64,000 nucleotides of DNA from Clostridiales bacterium (GCA_012520655.1 JAAYNW010000066.1:1-64000); one strand, 5' to 3'; positions 1-11,026 are shown, counted from the first letter of the stretch. Made by a program: numbers and translations. The notes: a model not told the origin generated them from the sequence alone.

Positions 1-164
1 ACATCTTCCGCCTTCTGATAAGAAAGCTCCTGTACAATTTCCTGAGGCAGACTTTTCGTCGTCTTTTCTTCTCTTGTGCTCGGTACTACTTCATACTCTA
101 TACCGATCTGTTTAAGCAGTTCTCTTCTTCTCGGCGATGCCGAGGCCAAAATTATCTTATTCAT
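1..164 (-). CDS. maf: Maf-like nucleotide pyrophosphatase, N-terminal part (runs off window start)
   Basis: Reverse strand from 164 reads MNKIILASASPRRRELLKQIGIEYEVVPST..., the classic Maf N-terminus; start overlaps the ppk stop (tcat, 161-164). Confidence 0.88.
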   Translation of the reverse strand, partial: MNKIILASASPRRRELLKQIGIEYEVVPSTREEKTTKSLPQEIVQELSYQKAED

Positions 165-2317
165 GATGGAGTCTCCGGTATAAATACGCGGTCATCTACC
201 GCTTTCTTTCCTTCTTCTGCAGCCTGCGCCGCTTCTAATGCGAACTTTTTCTGGGAATTATAGACTAATTTTCCCCTTTTATCCACTTTATCATAGCTTC
301 CGTCAGGCTGTAATATATGCGCTTTTACCGTATCCTTAAGCTCCCCTTCCAGAATGTGTACAATCTTTTCCTTTAATTCCGGTCTTTCCACCGGGAAGAG
401 TATTTCTACCCTTCGTTCCAGATTACGCGGCATCCAATCCGCACTGCCGCAGTAAATCTCGTAATTTCCCCCGTTTTCAAAGTAAAATATCCTGCTGTGT
501 TCCAGAAAATTGCCTATGATAGAACGCACGTGTATAGTCTCACTTATCCCCGGAATCCCTACCTTCAGACTGCAGATGCCGCGGATAATCAGTTCAATCT
601 CTACCCCTGCCGCACTCGCCTCATACAAAGCCTCTATAATATCCTTATCGCACAAAGAATTCATCTTCGCAATAATACGGGCGCCCCTTCCTTCTTCGGC
701 ATACTTTTTCTCTCTTCCGATGAGATACAAAAATCTATCCTTCAGCCAAAGGGGCGCTACGGACAATTTGTTCCACGACCTCGGTTCCGAATAACCCGAC
801 AGCATGTTGAACACCGCAGTAGCGTCTTCACCAATCGCTTCGCTGCAAGTAAGCATACCGATGTCCGTATAAAGCTTTGCCGTAGCATCGTTGTAATTGC
901 CCGTCCCAAGATGTACGTACCGTCGGATGCCATCCTCCTCCTGCCTTACGACAAGCGTTATCTTACAGTGGGTTTTTAACCCTACAAGCCCATAAATTAC
1001 ATGACACCCCGCTTTTTCCAGCATCTTAGCCCAGACAATGTTGTTTTCTTCGTCGAAACGCGCTTTCAGTTCCACCAGAACGGATACCTGTTTCCCATTT
1101 TCCGCCGCCTGAGCCAAAGCCGCAATAATCGGGGAATTGCCGCTGACGCGGTAAAGCGTCTGCTTAATAGCAAGGACATCAGGGTCTTTTGCCGCCTGTC
1201 TGATAAAATTTACGACCGGAGCAAAGGTTTGATACGGATGATGCAATAAAATATCACCCTCTCTTATTTTCTCAAAAATATCGCAATCAGCCGGGAGCTC
1301 CGGCACCGGCTGCGGATACCCATAGCCGGACTCTTTCAAATAATCAAACCCATCAAGTCCATACATCTTCATGAGGAACGTCAAATCAAGAGGCCCGTCA
1401 ATCTGATAAATATCCTCTTCCATGATAGAAAGTTCATCGCCAATCAGCCCTAAGAGACGTTTGTCGATGCCGCTTTCCACTTCCAGACGGATGACTTGCC
1501 CCCATTGCCTTTTCTTTAATTGCTTTTCAATTTCTTTCAATAAATCCTCCGCTTCATCTTCCTCTATGGTAAGATCGGCATTGCGCATGATACGGAAAGG
1601 ATGAACACAAACAATATTGTAATTCAGAAATAGTTTTTCGATATTTCTTTCGATGATTTCTTCTAACAGAATTACCGTTCTCTCTTTTTCGTCTTGCGCC
1701 TTAAGGGAGACAATTCTCGGAAGGACGCTAGGCACTTGAACCGTAGCAAATTCCAGTTCCTCATCTCCTTCTTTTTTGGTAACAAGCGCCCCCAGGTTCA
1801 AGGACTTGTTGCGAATCAAGGGAAACGGTCTGGATGAATCCACCGCCATAGGCGTCAGAACCGGATAAACATTTTCCATAAAGTATCGATCCGCATATTC
1901 CGCCTCTCGGGCCGTCATATCTTCATGATGCTCTATAATGCGTAGCCCGTTCTGCAATAGTATAGGCACAAGCGACCGCTTGTATGTAGAATATTGAAGG
2001 TTTACAAGCTCATGCGTAGCTTCATTCAGCCTTTGAAGCTGCTCTGACGGTGTCATACCCGCGATATCGGGTTTCGTATAGCCCGCGTTTACCATATCCT
2101 TCAAGGAGGCAACACGAACCATGAAGAATTCGTCCAAATTAGAGGCCGTAATACTTAAGAATTTCAACCGTTCAAAAAGAGGTATCTGTTTATCCCGGGC
2201 CTCGCTGAGCACGCGCTTATTAAAGAGAAGCCAGCTGAGTTCCCGGTTCGTATAATTATTATAATCCGCAGCTTTTTGATTCTCGCTTTCTTTGCCGTTC
2301 ATAATTTCCTCCGCCAT
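161..2317 (-). CDS. ppk: Polyphosphate kinase 1
   Basis: 718 aa; NRELSWLLFNKRVL, ASNLDEFFMVRV, KARFDEENNI, HLGTGNYN motifs of PPK1. Confidence 0.96.
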   Translation of the reverse strand: MAEEIMNGKESENQKAADYNNYTNRELSWLLFNKRVLSEARDKQIPLFERLKFLSITASNLDEFFMVRVASLKDMVNAGYTKPDIAGMTPSEQLQRLNEATHELVNLQYSTYKRSLVPILLQNGLRIIEHHEDMTAREAEYADRYFMENVYPVLTPMAVDSSRPFPLIRNKSLNLGALVTKKEGDEELEFATVQVPSVLPRIVSLKAQDEKERTVILLEEIIERNIEKLFLNYNIVCVHPFRIMRNADLTIEEDEAEDLLKEIEKQLKKRQWGQVIRLEVESGIDKRLLGLIGDELSIMEEDIYQIDGPLDLTFLMKMYGLDGFDYLKESGYGYPQPVPELPADCDIFEKIREGDILLHHPYQTFAPVVNFIRQAAKDPDVLAIKQTLYRVSGNSPIIAALAQAAENGKQVSVLVELKARFDEENNIVWAKMLEKAGCHVIYGLVGLKTHCKITLVVRQEEDGIRRYVHLGTGNYNDATAKLYTDIGMLTCSEAIGEDATAVFNMLSGYSEPRSWNKLSVAPLWLKDRFLYLIGREKKYAEEGRGARIIAKMNSLCDKDIIEALYEASAAGVEIELIIRGICSLKVGIPGISETIHVRSIIGNFLEHSRIFYFENGGNYEIYCGSADWMPRNLERRVEILFPVERPELKEKIVHILEGELKDTVKAHILQPDGSYDKVDKRGKLVYNSQKKFALEAAQAAEEGKKAVDDRVFIPETPS

Positions 2318-2326
2318 ATCTTATGC

Positions 2327-3877
2327 TTATAAGCTTCTTTTCTGTTTGATAACAGGTCTGACACTGTACACCTCTTCAAAAAACTCCGCACCCTGACCAA
2401 ACATTCCCTTTTCAAGAGTAATGTCATCATTCGTATCTACGGTAATCATAAGTACATCATCCTTGAGAACAGTCTTAACATCCTTAAACTTTTGCTTATG
2501 GCTTCTGTCCAGTCCGTTGGCAACACGGAGTATCGCTGTCAGCTTAGCTGTTTTCAAATATGCATCCCTGCTTAAAGTAGATTCTCTTCCTATTTTATAA
2601 TAATATACAAATTCCGAATGGTTATATTTTACTACATTCGCCACAATTTCCCGTTCCACATGAGAAAGTCCGATAATCTCCGTTGCCATAATAATACTGT
2701 AGGAGCATTCTCCCAGATTTACCATACTGATATATTTTCCGCAATCGTGTAAAAGTGTGGCAATGCGGAGAAGAAGCCTGTCTCTTTTCTCCAACCCATG
2801 CACTCTTTTCATGCTGTCAAATATAGTAAGAGCTATTTTTTCCAATGTTTCTCCGCGTTTTTTGCTTCCCATATATCTTTTGCTTATATTCCGTGCACAG
2901 GCAATAATGTCCTGCTCGAAATCATGCTCCGGAAGAACAATTTTATTATTCTGCGCATACTCATATGCGATGCCGTCGCATAACGTGACCCCGGGGGCCC
3001 AAAGCAATTCCACGTTCATAACCTCTATTATTCTTTTCAATAGAATGCAGGAAATATAGAGCAGCGTAATATTTTCTTCCGGCATATCGAAAAGCTTCGT
3101 AAGCTCCTGAACCGTTTTTTCCCGAAAAATCTTCAAAAACCGCTCAAAGTTTCTCGCATTCACATATCCACTCACACTCTCCGAAAAAAGCTTTTTCTGG
3201 ACGAGCGAGGAAATATAATCGTCAACGATAATAATATTATTGATTTCGCGGTCCTTCAAATACAGCTTTTTAAATACTGCCAGCTGTGAATCTACCAATT
3301 CTTCTATCAGTGCTTCATATTGCCTGTTTACCGCCTTCAATTGATTCATATAGTCTCTTAGACGCAGAACACCCAATCGAAGATTCTGGGTGGCTACGAG
3401 CGCATCTTTATCGAAAAGAGATATCTGGATGCTTCCGCCTCCGATATCTGCGATAACCGTTCCCTTTTCAATAAATTTATTAAAATCCTCTCCTTTAAAA
3501 GCGATGGATTTATAATCCAGGAAACGCTGCTCGGAGTTGCTGAGCACCTCTACCGTAATTCCTGTCCGCTGACGAATCTGGTCGAGGATAATAATGGTAT
3601 TTTCCGTCTCCCTGATCGCACTCGTTCCATATGCTTTATACTCCGATACCTTGTAGGATTTCATAATCTTCGTATATTCATTCAGGTAATGACATAGCTC
3701 ATCCACCTTATCATAAGCCATTTTTCCTACGGCATATGTTTCCGTTCCCAGATCGATGCGATGTCTGATATGGTCAATCTCTCGCATTCCGTCCTTCGCC
3801 GATATTTCAAATATTTTCATGGAAAGTTCAAAGGAACCTACGTCTATTGCCGCAAATGTCTTCATGCCGACAGTCAT
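2327..3877 (-). CDS. Ppx/GppA family phosphatase with C-terminal HD domain (exopolyphosphatase)
   Basis: AAIDVGSFELSMKI, VIADIGGGSIQISLF, and HD motif LLHDCGKYI; adjacent to ppk. Confidence 0.92.
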   Translation of the reverse strand: MTVGMKTFAAIDVGSFELSMKIFEISAKDGMREIDHIRHRIDLGTETYAVGKMAYDKVDELCHYLNEYTKIMKSYKVSEYKAYGTSAIRETENTIIILDQIRQRTGITVEVLSNSEQRFLDYKSIAFKGEDFNKFIEKGTVIADIGGGSIQISLFDKDALVATQNLRLGVLRLRDYMNQLKAVNRQYEALIEELVDSQLAVFKKLYLKDREINNIIIVDDYISSLVQKKLFSESVSGYVNARNFERFLKIFREKTVQELTKLFDMPEENITLLYISCILLKRIIEVMNVELLWAPGVTLCDGIAYEYAQNNKIVLPEHDFEQDIIACARNISKRYMGSKKRGETLEKIALTIFDSMKRVHGLEKRDRLLLRIATLLHDCGKYISMVNLGECSYSIIMATEIIGLSHVEREIVANVVKYNHSEFVYYYKIGRESTLSRDAYLKTAKLTAILRVANGLDRSHKQKFKDVKTVLKDDVLMITVDTNDDITLEKGMFGQGAEFFEEVYSVRPVIKQKRSL

Positions 3878-3886
3878 TCTCCCTTC

Positions 3887-5179
3887 TTATAGTTTCTTTC
3901 CCAGCAAATAATCGATAAACTGTTGCGCGGTCCGCCCCGACAGCCCTCCGTGAGAAAGTTCCCACTTATTCGCTTCCAGAAGCAGGTCTTCCTCCGGCAT
4001 CGTAATCTTATGCCGTACAGCAAGTTTGCGAATAATCTCCTGAAATTCCTTTTTATCCGGTGAACAGAAGAAAATCGTCACGCCAAAGCGATAAACGAGG
4101 GAAAGTTTCTCCTGTACCGTATCGCTGGCGTGGAGCTGATCTCTGCGGCCCTCCTTATCCGCAAAGGTCTCCTTTATCAGATGTCTTCTGTTGGAGGTTG
4201 CGTATATGAGCACATTATCCGGTTTCTTTTCAAGTCCGCCTTCGATTACCGCTTTCAAATATTTATATTCTGTTTCAAATTCTTCAAAGCTAAGGTCATC
4301 CATATAAATAATAAACTTGTAGTTTCGGTTTTTAATCTGTGCGATAACATCGTTCAAATCCTGAAACTGATGCTTATATACTTCGATAATACGCAATCCT
4401 CTGTCATAATATTCGTTGGCAATCGCCTTGATGCTGGAGGACTTACCTGTGCCCGCATCGCCGAAAAGAAGACAATTATTCGCTTTCCTTCCATCTACAA
4501 AGGCCTCTGTGTTTTCTATAAGTTTCTGTTTCGGAATCTCATATCCAATCAGATCGTCCAAATACACATGGGCAATGTTCAATATAGGAACAATATGCAC
4601 GCCACTCTCGTCATGGAAGATACGGAATGATTTATGTAAGCCAAATTTCCCTACTCCATATTTTTTATAGAAGTCCGTAAGAGTCGCTTTCATCTCCTCC
4701 GGGGAATTGTTCTTTGTGAACTTTACCGCCAGGTTACAGATACTTTTACAAATACGTTCATTGTAGACTTTGCTCTCTTGCTCGCAGCTATCATAAGAAA
4801 GAATGAGAGAAAATGCTTCCGCTTCGAACACATCCATCATATCTGAAAAATCGTAATCATAAAACTCTTTAAAGATAACGATGTCGTGGAGCACAGCCTG
4901 ATTGATGGTTCCCTCTACTTCTCCTCTGATTTCACAGGCTTTGCTATAGCTGTTTTCATTATTTACAAGAAGATTCGTAAGATAACAATGCCATAGGTTT
5001 CCGTAGAAGCCATGATGTCCGGCCATCTCAATCAATCGGTGCACGCAGTCGTACAGAAGCGCTCTTTTATCTTCCATATTAAAAAAATTGTCATTGTAAT
5101 GGCTCATAAGCCATGCCATATCATAAAATAATGATCCATCCTCAAAGCCTTTATATACAATCAATTCATTTTCACGCAT
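3887..5179 (-). CDS. DUF815-type AAA+ ATPase
   Basis: Walker A LLFGDAGTGKSSSIKA, Walker B-like FIIYMDDLSFEE; DUF815 architecture. Confidence 0.82.
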   Translation of the reverse strand: MRENELIVYKGFEDGSLFYDMAWLMSHYNDNFFNMEDKRALLYDCVHRLIEMAGHHGFYGNLWHCYLTNLLVNNENSYSKACEIRGEVEGTINQAVLHDIVIFKEFYDYDFSDMMDVFEAEAFSLILSYDSCEQESKVYNERICKSICNLAVKFTKNNSPEEMKATLTDFYKKYGVGKFGLHKSFRIFHDESGVHIVPILNIAHVYLDDLIGYEIPKQKLIENTEAFVDGRKANNCLLFGDAGTGKSSSIKAIANEYYDRGLRIIEVYKHQFQDLNDVIAQIKNRNYKFIIYMDDLSFEEFETEYKYLKAVIEGGLEKKPDNVLIYATSNRRHLIKETFADKEGRRDQLHASDTVQEKLSLVYRFGVTIFFCSPDKKEFQEIIRKLAVRHKITMPEEDLLLEANKWELSHGGLSGRTAQQFIDYLLGKKL

Positions 5180-5191
5180 CTCATCCTGCCT

Positions 5192-6388
5192 CTAGTAATT
5201 TCCTAATATTTTCATATTTCTCGCTTCATCTCTAAGGCCTCGCAGTGCATTTTTTACCGCACTGTCCGCAAGGTTCCCGTCAAAGTCGATAAAAAAACGG
5301 TATTCCCAATTGCGATCTTCTATCGGACGGCTTTCTATTTTATTCATGTTAAGATTATTGTATATAAAATGTGAAAGCATATGATAAAGAGAACCGCTTT
5401 CATGAGGCACTTCAAAGCAAATGCTCACTTTTTTCGCATCTTTCAAAAATATCTTCTGGTTTGTCACGATGATAAAGCGCGTGGAATTCGTACTCGACCG
5501 ATTGATGCCCCGCTCCAATATCTCGAGTCCGTAATTCTCCGCGGCATAGGCGCTGGCGATTGCCGCCTGCGTTGTATCCTTATCCTCGGCCACCTTTTTC
5601 GCAGCAAAAGCGTTGTTATTCATACTGATTTGCTTCCAGGCTGCATGCTCCTGAAGGTATTTGGAGCTTTGCATCAATGACTGAGGATGAGAATATACAG
5701 TCTTAATATCATCTATTTTCGTTCCCGGAACCGCCATTAAGCAATGCTCTATTTTTATTATCTGCTCGCCTACAATGTAATTCTCAAACTCTACCAGCAT
5801 ATCGTAGATTTCGTTTACGATGCCCGCCGTAGAATTCTCTATGGGAAGCACCGCATAATCCGCACTGCCTTCATCGATGGCTATCATCGCATCGCGAAAG
5901 GTCTCCACGTGAAAATTATTTATGTCCTTTCCGAAATATTCCTGCATCGCAGCCTGCGTATAAGCTCCCTCTGCTCCCGGAAACACAACTCTCACATTCT
6001 CCAAATCGAGGCGACCCACACCGATAAACGGCAGCCTCCCTATACTTCCTTTTTCTGTCAGCATCTGATATTGCAGCTTGCGGCTCATGGACATAATCTG
6101 CTCGAACAGTTCTTCAATACCATGGCTGTTAAATTCATTGTGTGTCATAGACTTCACACTTCGAATCTTCTGTTCTTCCCGTTCTTTATCGAAAACTTTT
6201 TTGCCTGTCTCTATCTTGTACTCCGCTACCTGCCTGGATATATCCATCCTTTGTTCGTACAGCTCTACAATCTGTTTGTCGATAGCGTCAATTTGTTCTC
6301 TTAATTTCGTCAAATCCATACTGCAGATTCCTTTCATGGCTCGCATTTTATCATTTTTTATCTTATAACAAACCATACTTGATAGCAA
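5192..6388 (-). CDS. pheA: Bifunctional chorismate mutase/prephenate dehydratase (true start probably MDLTKLREQID)
   Basis: LREQIDAIDKQIVELYEQRM (AroQ CM), VVFPGAEGAYTQAAM and ESRPIEDRNWEYRFFID (PDT/ACT). Confidence 0.94.
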   Translation of the reverse strand: MLSSMVCYKIKNDKMRAMKGICSMDLTKLREQIDAIDKQIVELYEQRMDISRQVAEYKIETGKKVFDKEREEQKIRSVKSMTHNEFNSHGIEELFEQIMSMSRKLQYQMLTEKGSIGRLPFIGVGRLDLENVRVVFPGAEGAYTQAAMQEYFGKDINNFHVETFRDAMIAIDEGSADYAVLPIENSTAGIVNEIYDMLVEFENYIVGEQIIKIEHCLMAVPGTKIDDIKTVYSHPQSLMQSSKYLQEHAAWKQISMNNNAFAAKKVAEDKDTTQAAIASAYAAENYGLEILERGINRSSTNSTRFIIVTNQKIFLKDAKKVSICFEVPHESGSLYHMLSHFIYNNLNMNKIESRPIEDRNWEYRFFIDFDGNLADSAVKNALRGLRDEARNMKILGNY

Positions 6389-6403
6389 GTAAATTAGAGG
6401 TCA

Positions 6404-7243
6404 TTATTTCAGTTCCTCTTGCAACTCCTCAAGCAGGGCGCTTACAGTTTTATCCCGTACCGGATGTTTAATGTAGGGATCTATTTGCACGAGCGGAACC
6501 AATACGAAATCTCTGTTTGCCATATCAGGATGAGGTATAACGAGCTTATCGGTCGACATAATAATGTCATCATAAAAAATAATATCCAGATCCAATGTGC
6601 GATCTTCCCAACGGATTTTTCGTTCCCTGCCTGCATTTTGTTCCAAACGATGCAAGTAATCAAGCAGTTCTTCCGGCGTAAATAAAGTCTCTGCTTTCAA
6701 AACTCCGTTTAAAAATTCTTCCTTCGCCGTTCCTCCGTAAGGAGCCGTGCGAATAATGTCCGATACTCTTCCTACGCTGACTCTCGCTTCCTTTTTCATG
6801 GACTCTATCGCACCGTTTATATATTCTTCGCGGTTTCCAATGCTCGATCCGAATGCGATATAAGCGGTATGCCATCCCCTTCTTATTTTTACAGATACGG
6901 ATTCAAAGGGCAAGCCTACAGGCGCGTACGGCTTGCGAACCTCCAACTCTATTTCATTTATGAGAGGAAAGGCAAGAAGAACCTCCTGTGCCATATTTTC
7001 TGTCACAGACTCTATCAGCTTATATGTATGTCTTTTCATGTAATCGTCCATAAAATGACATACCTCGCCGTAATTTACCGATAGAGACAAGTCATCCTTT
7101 TGCCCTGCCATTCTCGTGTTTACGTATAAAGAGGCATTTATATAGAATTTCTGTCCGTTTAATGTCTCTTCCGGATATACTCCGTGATGAGCGAATACTT
7201 CCAGATTTTCTATTTTGATTTCATCAAGATACTTATTTCCCAT
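6404..7243 (-). CDS. folB-folK: Dihydroneopterin aldolase / HPPK fusion
   Basis: FolB-like N-terminus (FAHHGVYPEETLNGQKF) fused to HPPK (AYIAFGSSIGNREEYI, RKIRWEDRTLDLDIIFYDD, PHPDMANRDFVLVPL). Confidence 0.94.
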   Translation of the reverse strand: MGNKYLDEIKIENLEVFAHHGVYPEETLNGQKFYINASLYVNTRMAGQKDDLSLSVNYGEVCHFMDDYMKRHTYKLIESVTENMAQEVLLAFPLINEIELEVRKPYAPVGLPFESVSVKIRRGWHTAYIAFGSSIGNREEYINGAIESMKKEARVSVGRVSDIIRTAPYGGTAKEEFLNGVLKAETLFTPEELLDYLHRLEQNAGRERKIRWEDRTLDLDIIFYDDIIMSTDKLVIPHPDMANRDFVLVPLVQIDPYIKHPVRDKTVSALLEELQEELK

Positions 7244-7265
7244 ATCTCATTATATCCTCTTCTTT

Positions 7266-8108
7266 CTAATTCCCGCTTTGAAGAATCGCTTCTGCCATAC
7301 GGATAGCTCTGACATTCTCTTTGATATCGTGTACTCTGACAAAAGTGCAGCCTTTGATAACGGCAAATACCGTAGTAACAAGGGTTCCTTCCACTCTCTG
7401 GTCTACCGGCAGATCTAAAGTCAGCCCTATTACCGACTTCCTGCTCGTTCCGAGAAGTATCGGGTAATTAAATATTTTTAATTCTTCCAGGCAATGAATA
7501 ATCTCCAGATTATTCTCGTAGGTTTTGCCGAATCCTACTCCCGGATCGAGAATGATTTTCTCATCAGCAATACCGGCTTTATAGGCTATACGGATTGTCT
7601 CCGCCAAATCGGAAGTTACGTCCTGCATATAGTCGCTGTAATCCGGTTCTTTTCGGTTATGCATCAGGCAGCAGGGAAGTCCGCTCTCTGCTATTATTCT
7701 TGCCATATCCTTATCGTATTTCAGACCCCATATATCGTTAACCAAATCAGCCCCCGCCTTTATCCCGGCTAGCGCAACTTTACTCTTGTAAGTATCAAGC
7801 GATACCGGAATCTCAAATCGACTCTTTACCGCCTCCACGACCGGCACCACACGTTCAATTTCTTCTTCATCGGGAAGCTGTATATGTCCGGGCCGGGTCG
7901 ATTCGCCTCCGATATCTATAATATCAACTCCTTCTGCAATCATTTCCTCCACATGTTTTAATGCTTTATCAATCTCGTTAAATTTCCCGCCATCAGAAAA
8001 GGAATCCGGCGTCACATTGAGGATTCCCATTACATATGTATGCCTATTTACTTCAAAATCCCTATTTCCTATTCTGATTTTTCTTGAGCTTGCTGTTTTA
8101 CCTTCCAA
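7266..8108 (-). CDS. folP: Dihydropteroate synthase
   Basis: VMGILNVTPDSFSDGGKF, DIGGESTRPG, DPGVGFGKTYENN. Confidence 0.96.
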   Translation of the reverse strand: MEGKTASSRKIRIGNRDFEVNRHTYVMGILNVTPDSFSDGGKFNEIDKALKHVEEMIAEGVDIIDIGGESTRPGHIQLPDEEEIERVVPVVEAVKSRFEIPVSLDTYKSKVALAGIKAGADLVNDIWGLKYDKDMARIIAESGLPCCLMHNRKEPDYSDYMQDVTSDLAETIRIAYKAGIADEKIILDPGVGFGKTYENNLEIIHCLEELKIFNYPILLGTSRKSVIGLTLDLPVDQRVEGTLVTTVFAVIKGCTFVRVHDIKENVRAIRMAEAILQSGN

Positions 8109-8122
8109 CTTTTACTCCTCCC

Positions 8123-8623
8123 TTACCATATCAAATGCATATTTTTTTTATCGTTTCTCCAGTTACATTTCTTCTCGGTCTTACAGACAAAGCAGCTTCT
8201 GCTCAACTTGTCCGCACGGTACAGCAATCCGTCCAATCCGGGCTGCGATGCCGACAGTGCCTTCCTGTGACCTGCGATTGCTTTTAAAATAACACTCGTT
8301 TCTATATCATCAAACCCACAATCCTCCAGAATAGGCGCCGCCAGTAGAGCACTCGCCTCTTCGTGAGGCGTCCCATCCCTATATTGCACATGTCTTCCTA
8401 TATCGTGAAGCAAGGCTGCCGCATATATCCAATCTTTCTCCACATGTCTTTCTTCCTTCAGGTTCAATATCTCAGCAATTCTCGCCACATCGAGAAAATG
8501 AACCATATCATGGCGGCAAAACTCCCTTTCAGCTTCCGCTTCTTCGTTCAAGCGCACATGCTCTTTATAAGAATGGTGTTGCAATATTTGATTAATCCTG
8601 TCTTTTCTTTTATTTTTCATCAT
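8123..8623 (-). CDS. HD domain phosphohydrolase embedded in folate operon
   Basis: DMVHFLDVARIAE...AALLHDIGRHVQY...HEEAS HD signature; C-terminal CFVCKTEKKCNW cysteine cluster. Confidence 0.85.
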   Translation of the reverse strand: MMKNKRKDRINQILQHHSYKEHVRLNEEAEAEREFCRHDMVHFLDVARIAEILNLKEERHVEKDWIYAAALLHDIGRHVQYRDGTPHEEASALLAAPILEDCGFDDIETSVILKAIAGHRKALSASQPGLDGLLYRADKLSRSCFVCKTEKKCNWRNDKKNMHLIW

Positions 8624-8664
8624 TTAGACTTTCGTACTTATATTGGCTTATTTAATTGTGATTT

Positions 8665-9228
8665 TTATTTTATTAGCTGAAAAAAGAAATTCTGCAATCT
8701 TTCATTCTCTGCAAAAGTCCCACGCGTTACATAAGTTACCGTCCTGCTACCCGGCTTTTTTATTCCGCGCATCGTCATGCACATGTGCTCCGCCTCTATC
8801 ATGACCATTACACCCTGAGGATGAAGATTTTCCATTATCGCATCCGCAATTTGGGCAGTCATCTGCTCCTGTATCTGCAAACGCTTTGCGTATACCTCTA
8901 CCGTCCGTGCCAATTTGGAGATTCCGGTTACCTTACCGTCAGGAATATAAGCCACATGAACCTTTCCGTAAAAGGGCATCATGTGATGTTCGCAGGTAGA
9001 ATAGAAAACGATATCTTTTTCTATTACCATTTCATTATTTTCGGCCATAAAGGTTCTTGCCAGATGTTCGGCAGCATTTTCCTCCATGCCGCCGAATATC
9101 TCCTCATACATCCTCGCTATCCGGTCCGGTGTGTCGACAAGACCTTCCCTCGTCACATCCTCGCCGATTCCTTCCAAAAGCAATCTGACGCCTTCTTCAA
9201 TCTTTCTTCGATTTACCATGTGTATCAC
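8665..9228 (-). CDS. folE: GTP cyclohydrolase I (likely start MVNRRKIEE)
   Basis: [50 protein letters not shown]. Confidence 0.97.
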   Translation of the reverse strand: MIHMVNRRKIEEGVRLLLEGIGEDVTREGLVDTPDRIARMYEEIFGGMEENAAEHLARTFMAENNEMVIEKDIVFYSTCEHHMMPFYGKVHVAYIPDGKVTGISKLARTVEVYAKRLQIQEQMTAQIADAIMENLHPQGVMVMIEAEHMCMTMRGIKKPGSRTVTYVTRGTFAENERLQNFFFQLIK

Positions 9229-10522
9229 TCCTAATTTTATCTCTATTCTCTACAATCTTTATTAAATCACCCAGATAAGACAAAGACCCAAACGCAATAA
9301 TGACACTATCTTTATCTGCAAGCAGATAACTAAGCTCCACCGCCTCTTCCAAACTGTCGGAAGCAGTCACTCTCGGATGAAACTTCTTTACCTCTCGTGC
9401 CAGATCATATGCATGCATGGCTCTTGGATTCCCCGGAGTCGTTACCGTAATAATATCTTGCGCAAGTTCATATGTCTCACGAATTATCTTATCATATTCT
9501 TTATCTCTCAATATTCCCATTATATATATAATTCTTCTATCCGTAAAATAAAAGCGAACGGACTCTGCTAATTTCTTTGCCGCATCCTCATTATGTGCAC
9601 CATCTACGATGAATAGAGGTTTTCTCCCTATCACACTAAAACGCCCGCGCCACACCGTATCCGCAAGTCCTGCCCTGAGCTCCTTTTCCTTAACAGGATA
9701 GCCTGCCTGCCCCAGAACTTCTATTATATTTACCGCAAGCGCCGCATTCACAATCTGATGTTTTCCCGCCAGACCGATTTCCAAATCCTTATAGCATTCA
9801 TAAGAAAACCGTTGCTTTTCTACACCATATTTAACCCGCGTAATCTTTCCTTCTCCCACTACAAAAAAAGGGCTGCTTTTATCTTCTGCCCGTTTTCTTA
9901 AAATAGATAGAACCTCCGGCTCCTGCACCATGCTAAATACATAACAACCGTTTTTAATAATTCCGGACTTATTCTCGGCAATTTCCTCCAGTGTCTTTCC
10001 GAGATACTGCATGTGGTCCATGCTAATCGATGTGAAAACAGCCGCCACAGTGCTTGAGATAATATTAGTCGCATCCGACAAGCCGCCCATACCGGTTTCC
10101 AATATTACAATATCGCATTTCATTTTCTTAAAATACAAAAATGCCATAGCTGTTTCAATTTCAAAAGGAGTAGGATGCGGCAATCCTTCCTCCACGATTT
10201 CTTCAATTCTCTGCTTAATCTCTTCCAGACACTCGCACAATGCTTGTTTAGTTATAGGACGCCCGTTGATCTGTATACGTTCTCTATATTCAAAAATAAC
10301 AGGTGATATGTATCTTCCCGTCTTATATCCCGCCGCCTTAAAAACCGTAGAAAGATATGCAAGAACAGAACCCTTTCCGTTGGTCCCCGCAATATGGATA
10401 AAACGCAAATCATCCTGCGGATTCCCCAGCCGGCCGCAAAGCTCTCTCATATTGTCGAGCCCGAGCACACTTCCGTATCGACTTACCTCTTCCATATATT
10501 CCATAGCTTCTTTATAGTTCAT
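9197..10522 (-). CDS. folC: Folylpolyglutamate synthase/dihydrofolate synthase
   Basis: [44 protein letters not shown]; 3' end overlaps folE start. Confidence 0.95.
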   Translation of the reverse strand: MNYKEAMEYMEEVSRYGSVLGLDNMRELCGRLGNPQDDLRFIHIAGTNGKGSVLAYLSTVFKAAGYKTGRYISPVIFEYRERIQINGRPITKQALCECLEEIKQRIEEIVEEGLPHPTPFEIETAMAFLYFKKMKCDIVILETGMGGLSDATNIISSTVAAVFTSISMDHMQYLGKTLEEIAENKSGIIKNGCYVFSMVQEPEVLSILRKRAEDKSSPFFVVGEGKITRVKYGVEKQRFSYECYKDLEIGLAGKHQIVNAALAVNIIEVLGQAGYPVKEKELRAGLADTVWRGRFSVIGRKPLFIVDGAHNEDAAKKLAESVRFYFTDRRIIYIMGILRDKEYDKIIRETYELAQDIITVTTPGNPRAMHAYDLAREVKKFHPRVTASDSLEEAVELSYLLADKDSVIIAFGSLSYLGDLIKIVENRDKIRSDTHGKSKKD

Positions 10523-10589
10523 ATTAACACCTTCTCCCTGTTTCTACGCGCTTTTTCTTTAAAATACGCAGAGAATAATATTTATTTAT

Positions 10590-11009
10590 TTGGAAATAAT
10601 TATCCTCATGAAAAAATTAATCCATAACTTTATCCATTGTGGCATCCTCGGATGGTGCCTTGAAATTACTTTTACAGCGTTGAATTCCTTTCGGCGCAGA
10701 GAATTTACTCTGACGGGAAATACTTCCATCTGGATGTTTCCCATATATGGCATGGCGTCTTTCCTCGCTCCGGTATGCAGACTTGTAAAGAAGCAGCATT
10801 TCCTTATAAGAGGATTTATCTATGCTTTGCTTATTTTCATCGGTGAGTTTGTGACCGGTTCTCTTTTATCGCGCAAAGACTTATGCCCGTGGAATTACAA
10901 CCGTTCCAAATGGAATATCAAACAAATTGTCCGTTTGGATTATCTCCCCTGTTGGATATTCGCAGGTCTTCTTTTTGAACGCCTCATAAAGGAAAATGAT
11001 GATTTATGA
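10590..11009 (+). CDS. Small integral membrane protein, putative ABC-transporter permease family (PF06541-like)
   Basis: IHCGILGWCLEITFTAL, WMFPIYGMASFLAP; resembles the N-terminal region of the 19318-20250 product. Confidence 0.7.
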   Translation: MEIIILMKKLIHNFIHCGILGWCLEITFTALNSFRRREFTLTGNTSIWMFPIYGMASFLAPVCRLVKKQHFLIRGFIYALLIFIGEFVTGSLLSRKDLCPWNYNRSKWNIKQIVRLDYLPCWIFAGLLFERLIKENDDL

Positions 11010-11026
11010 GACATCTTGACCGCATG

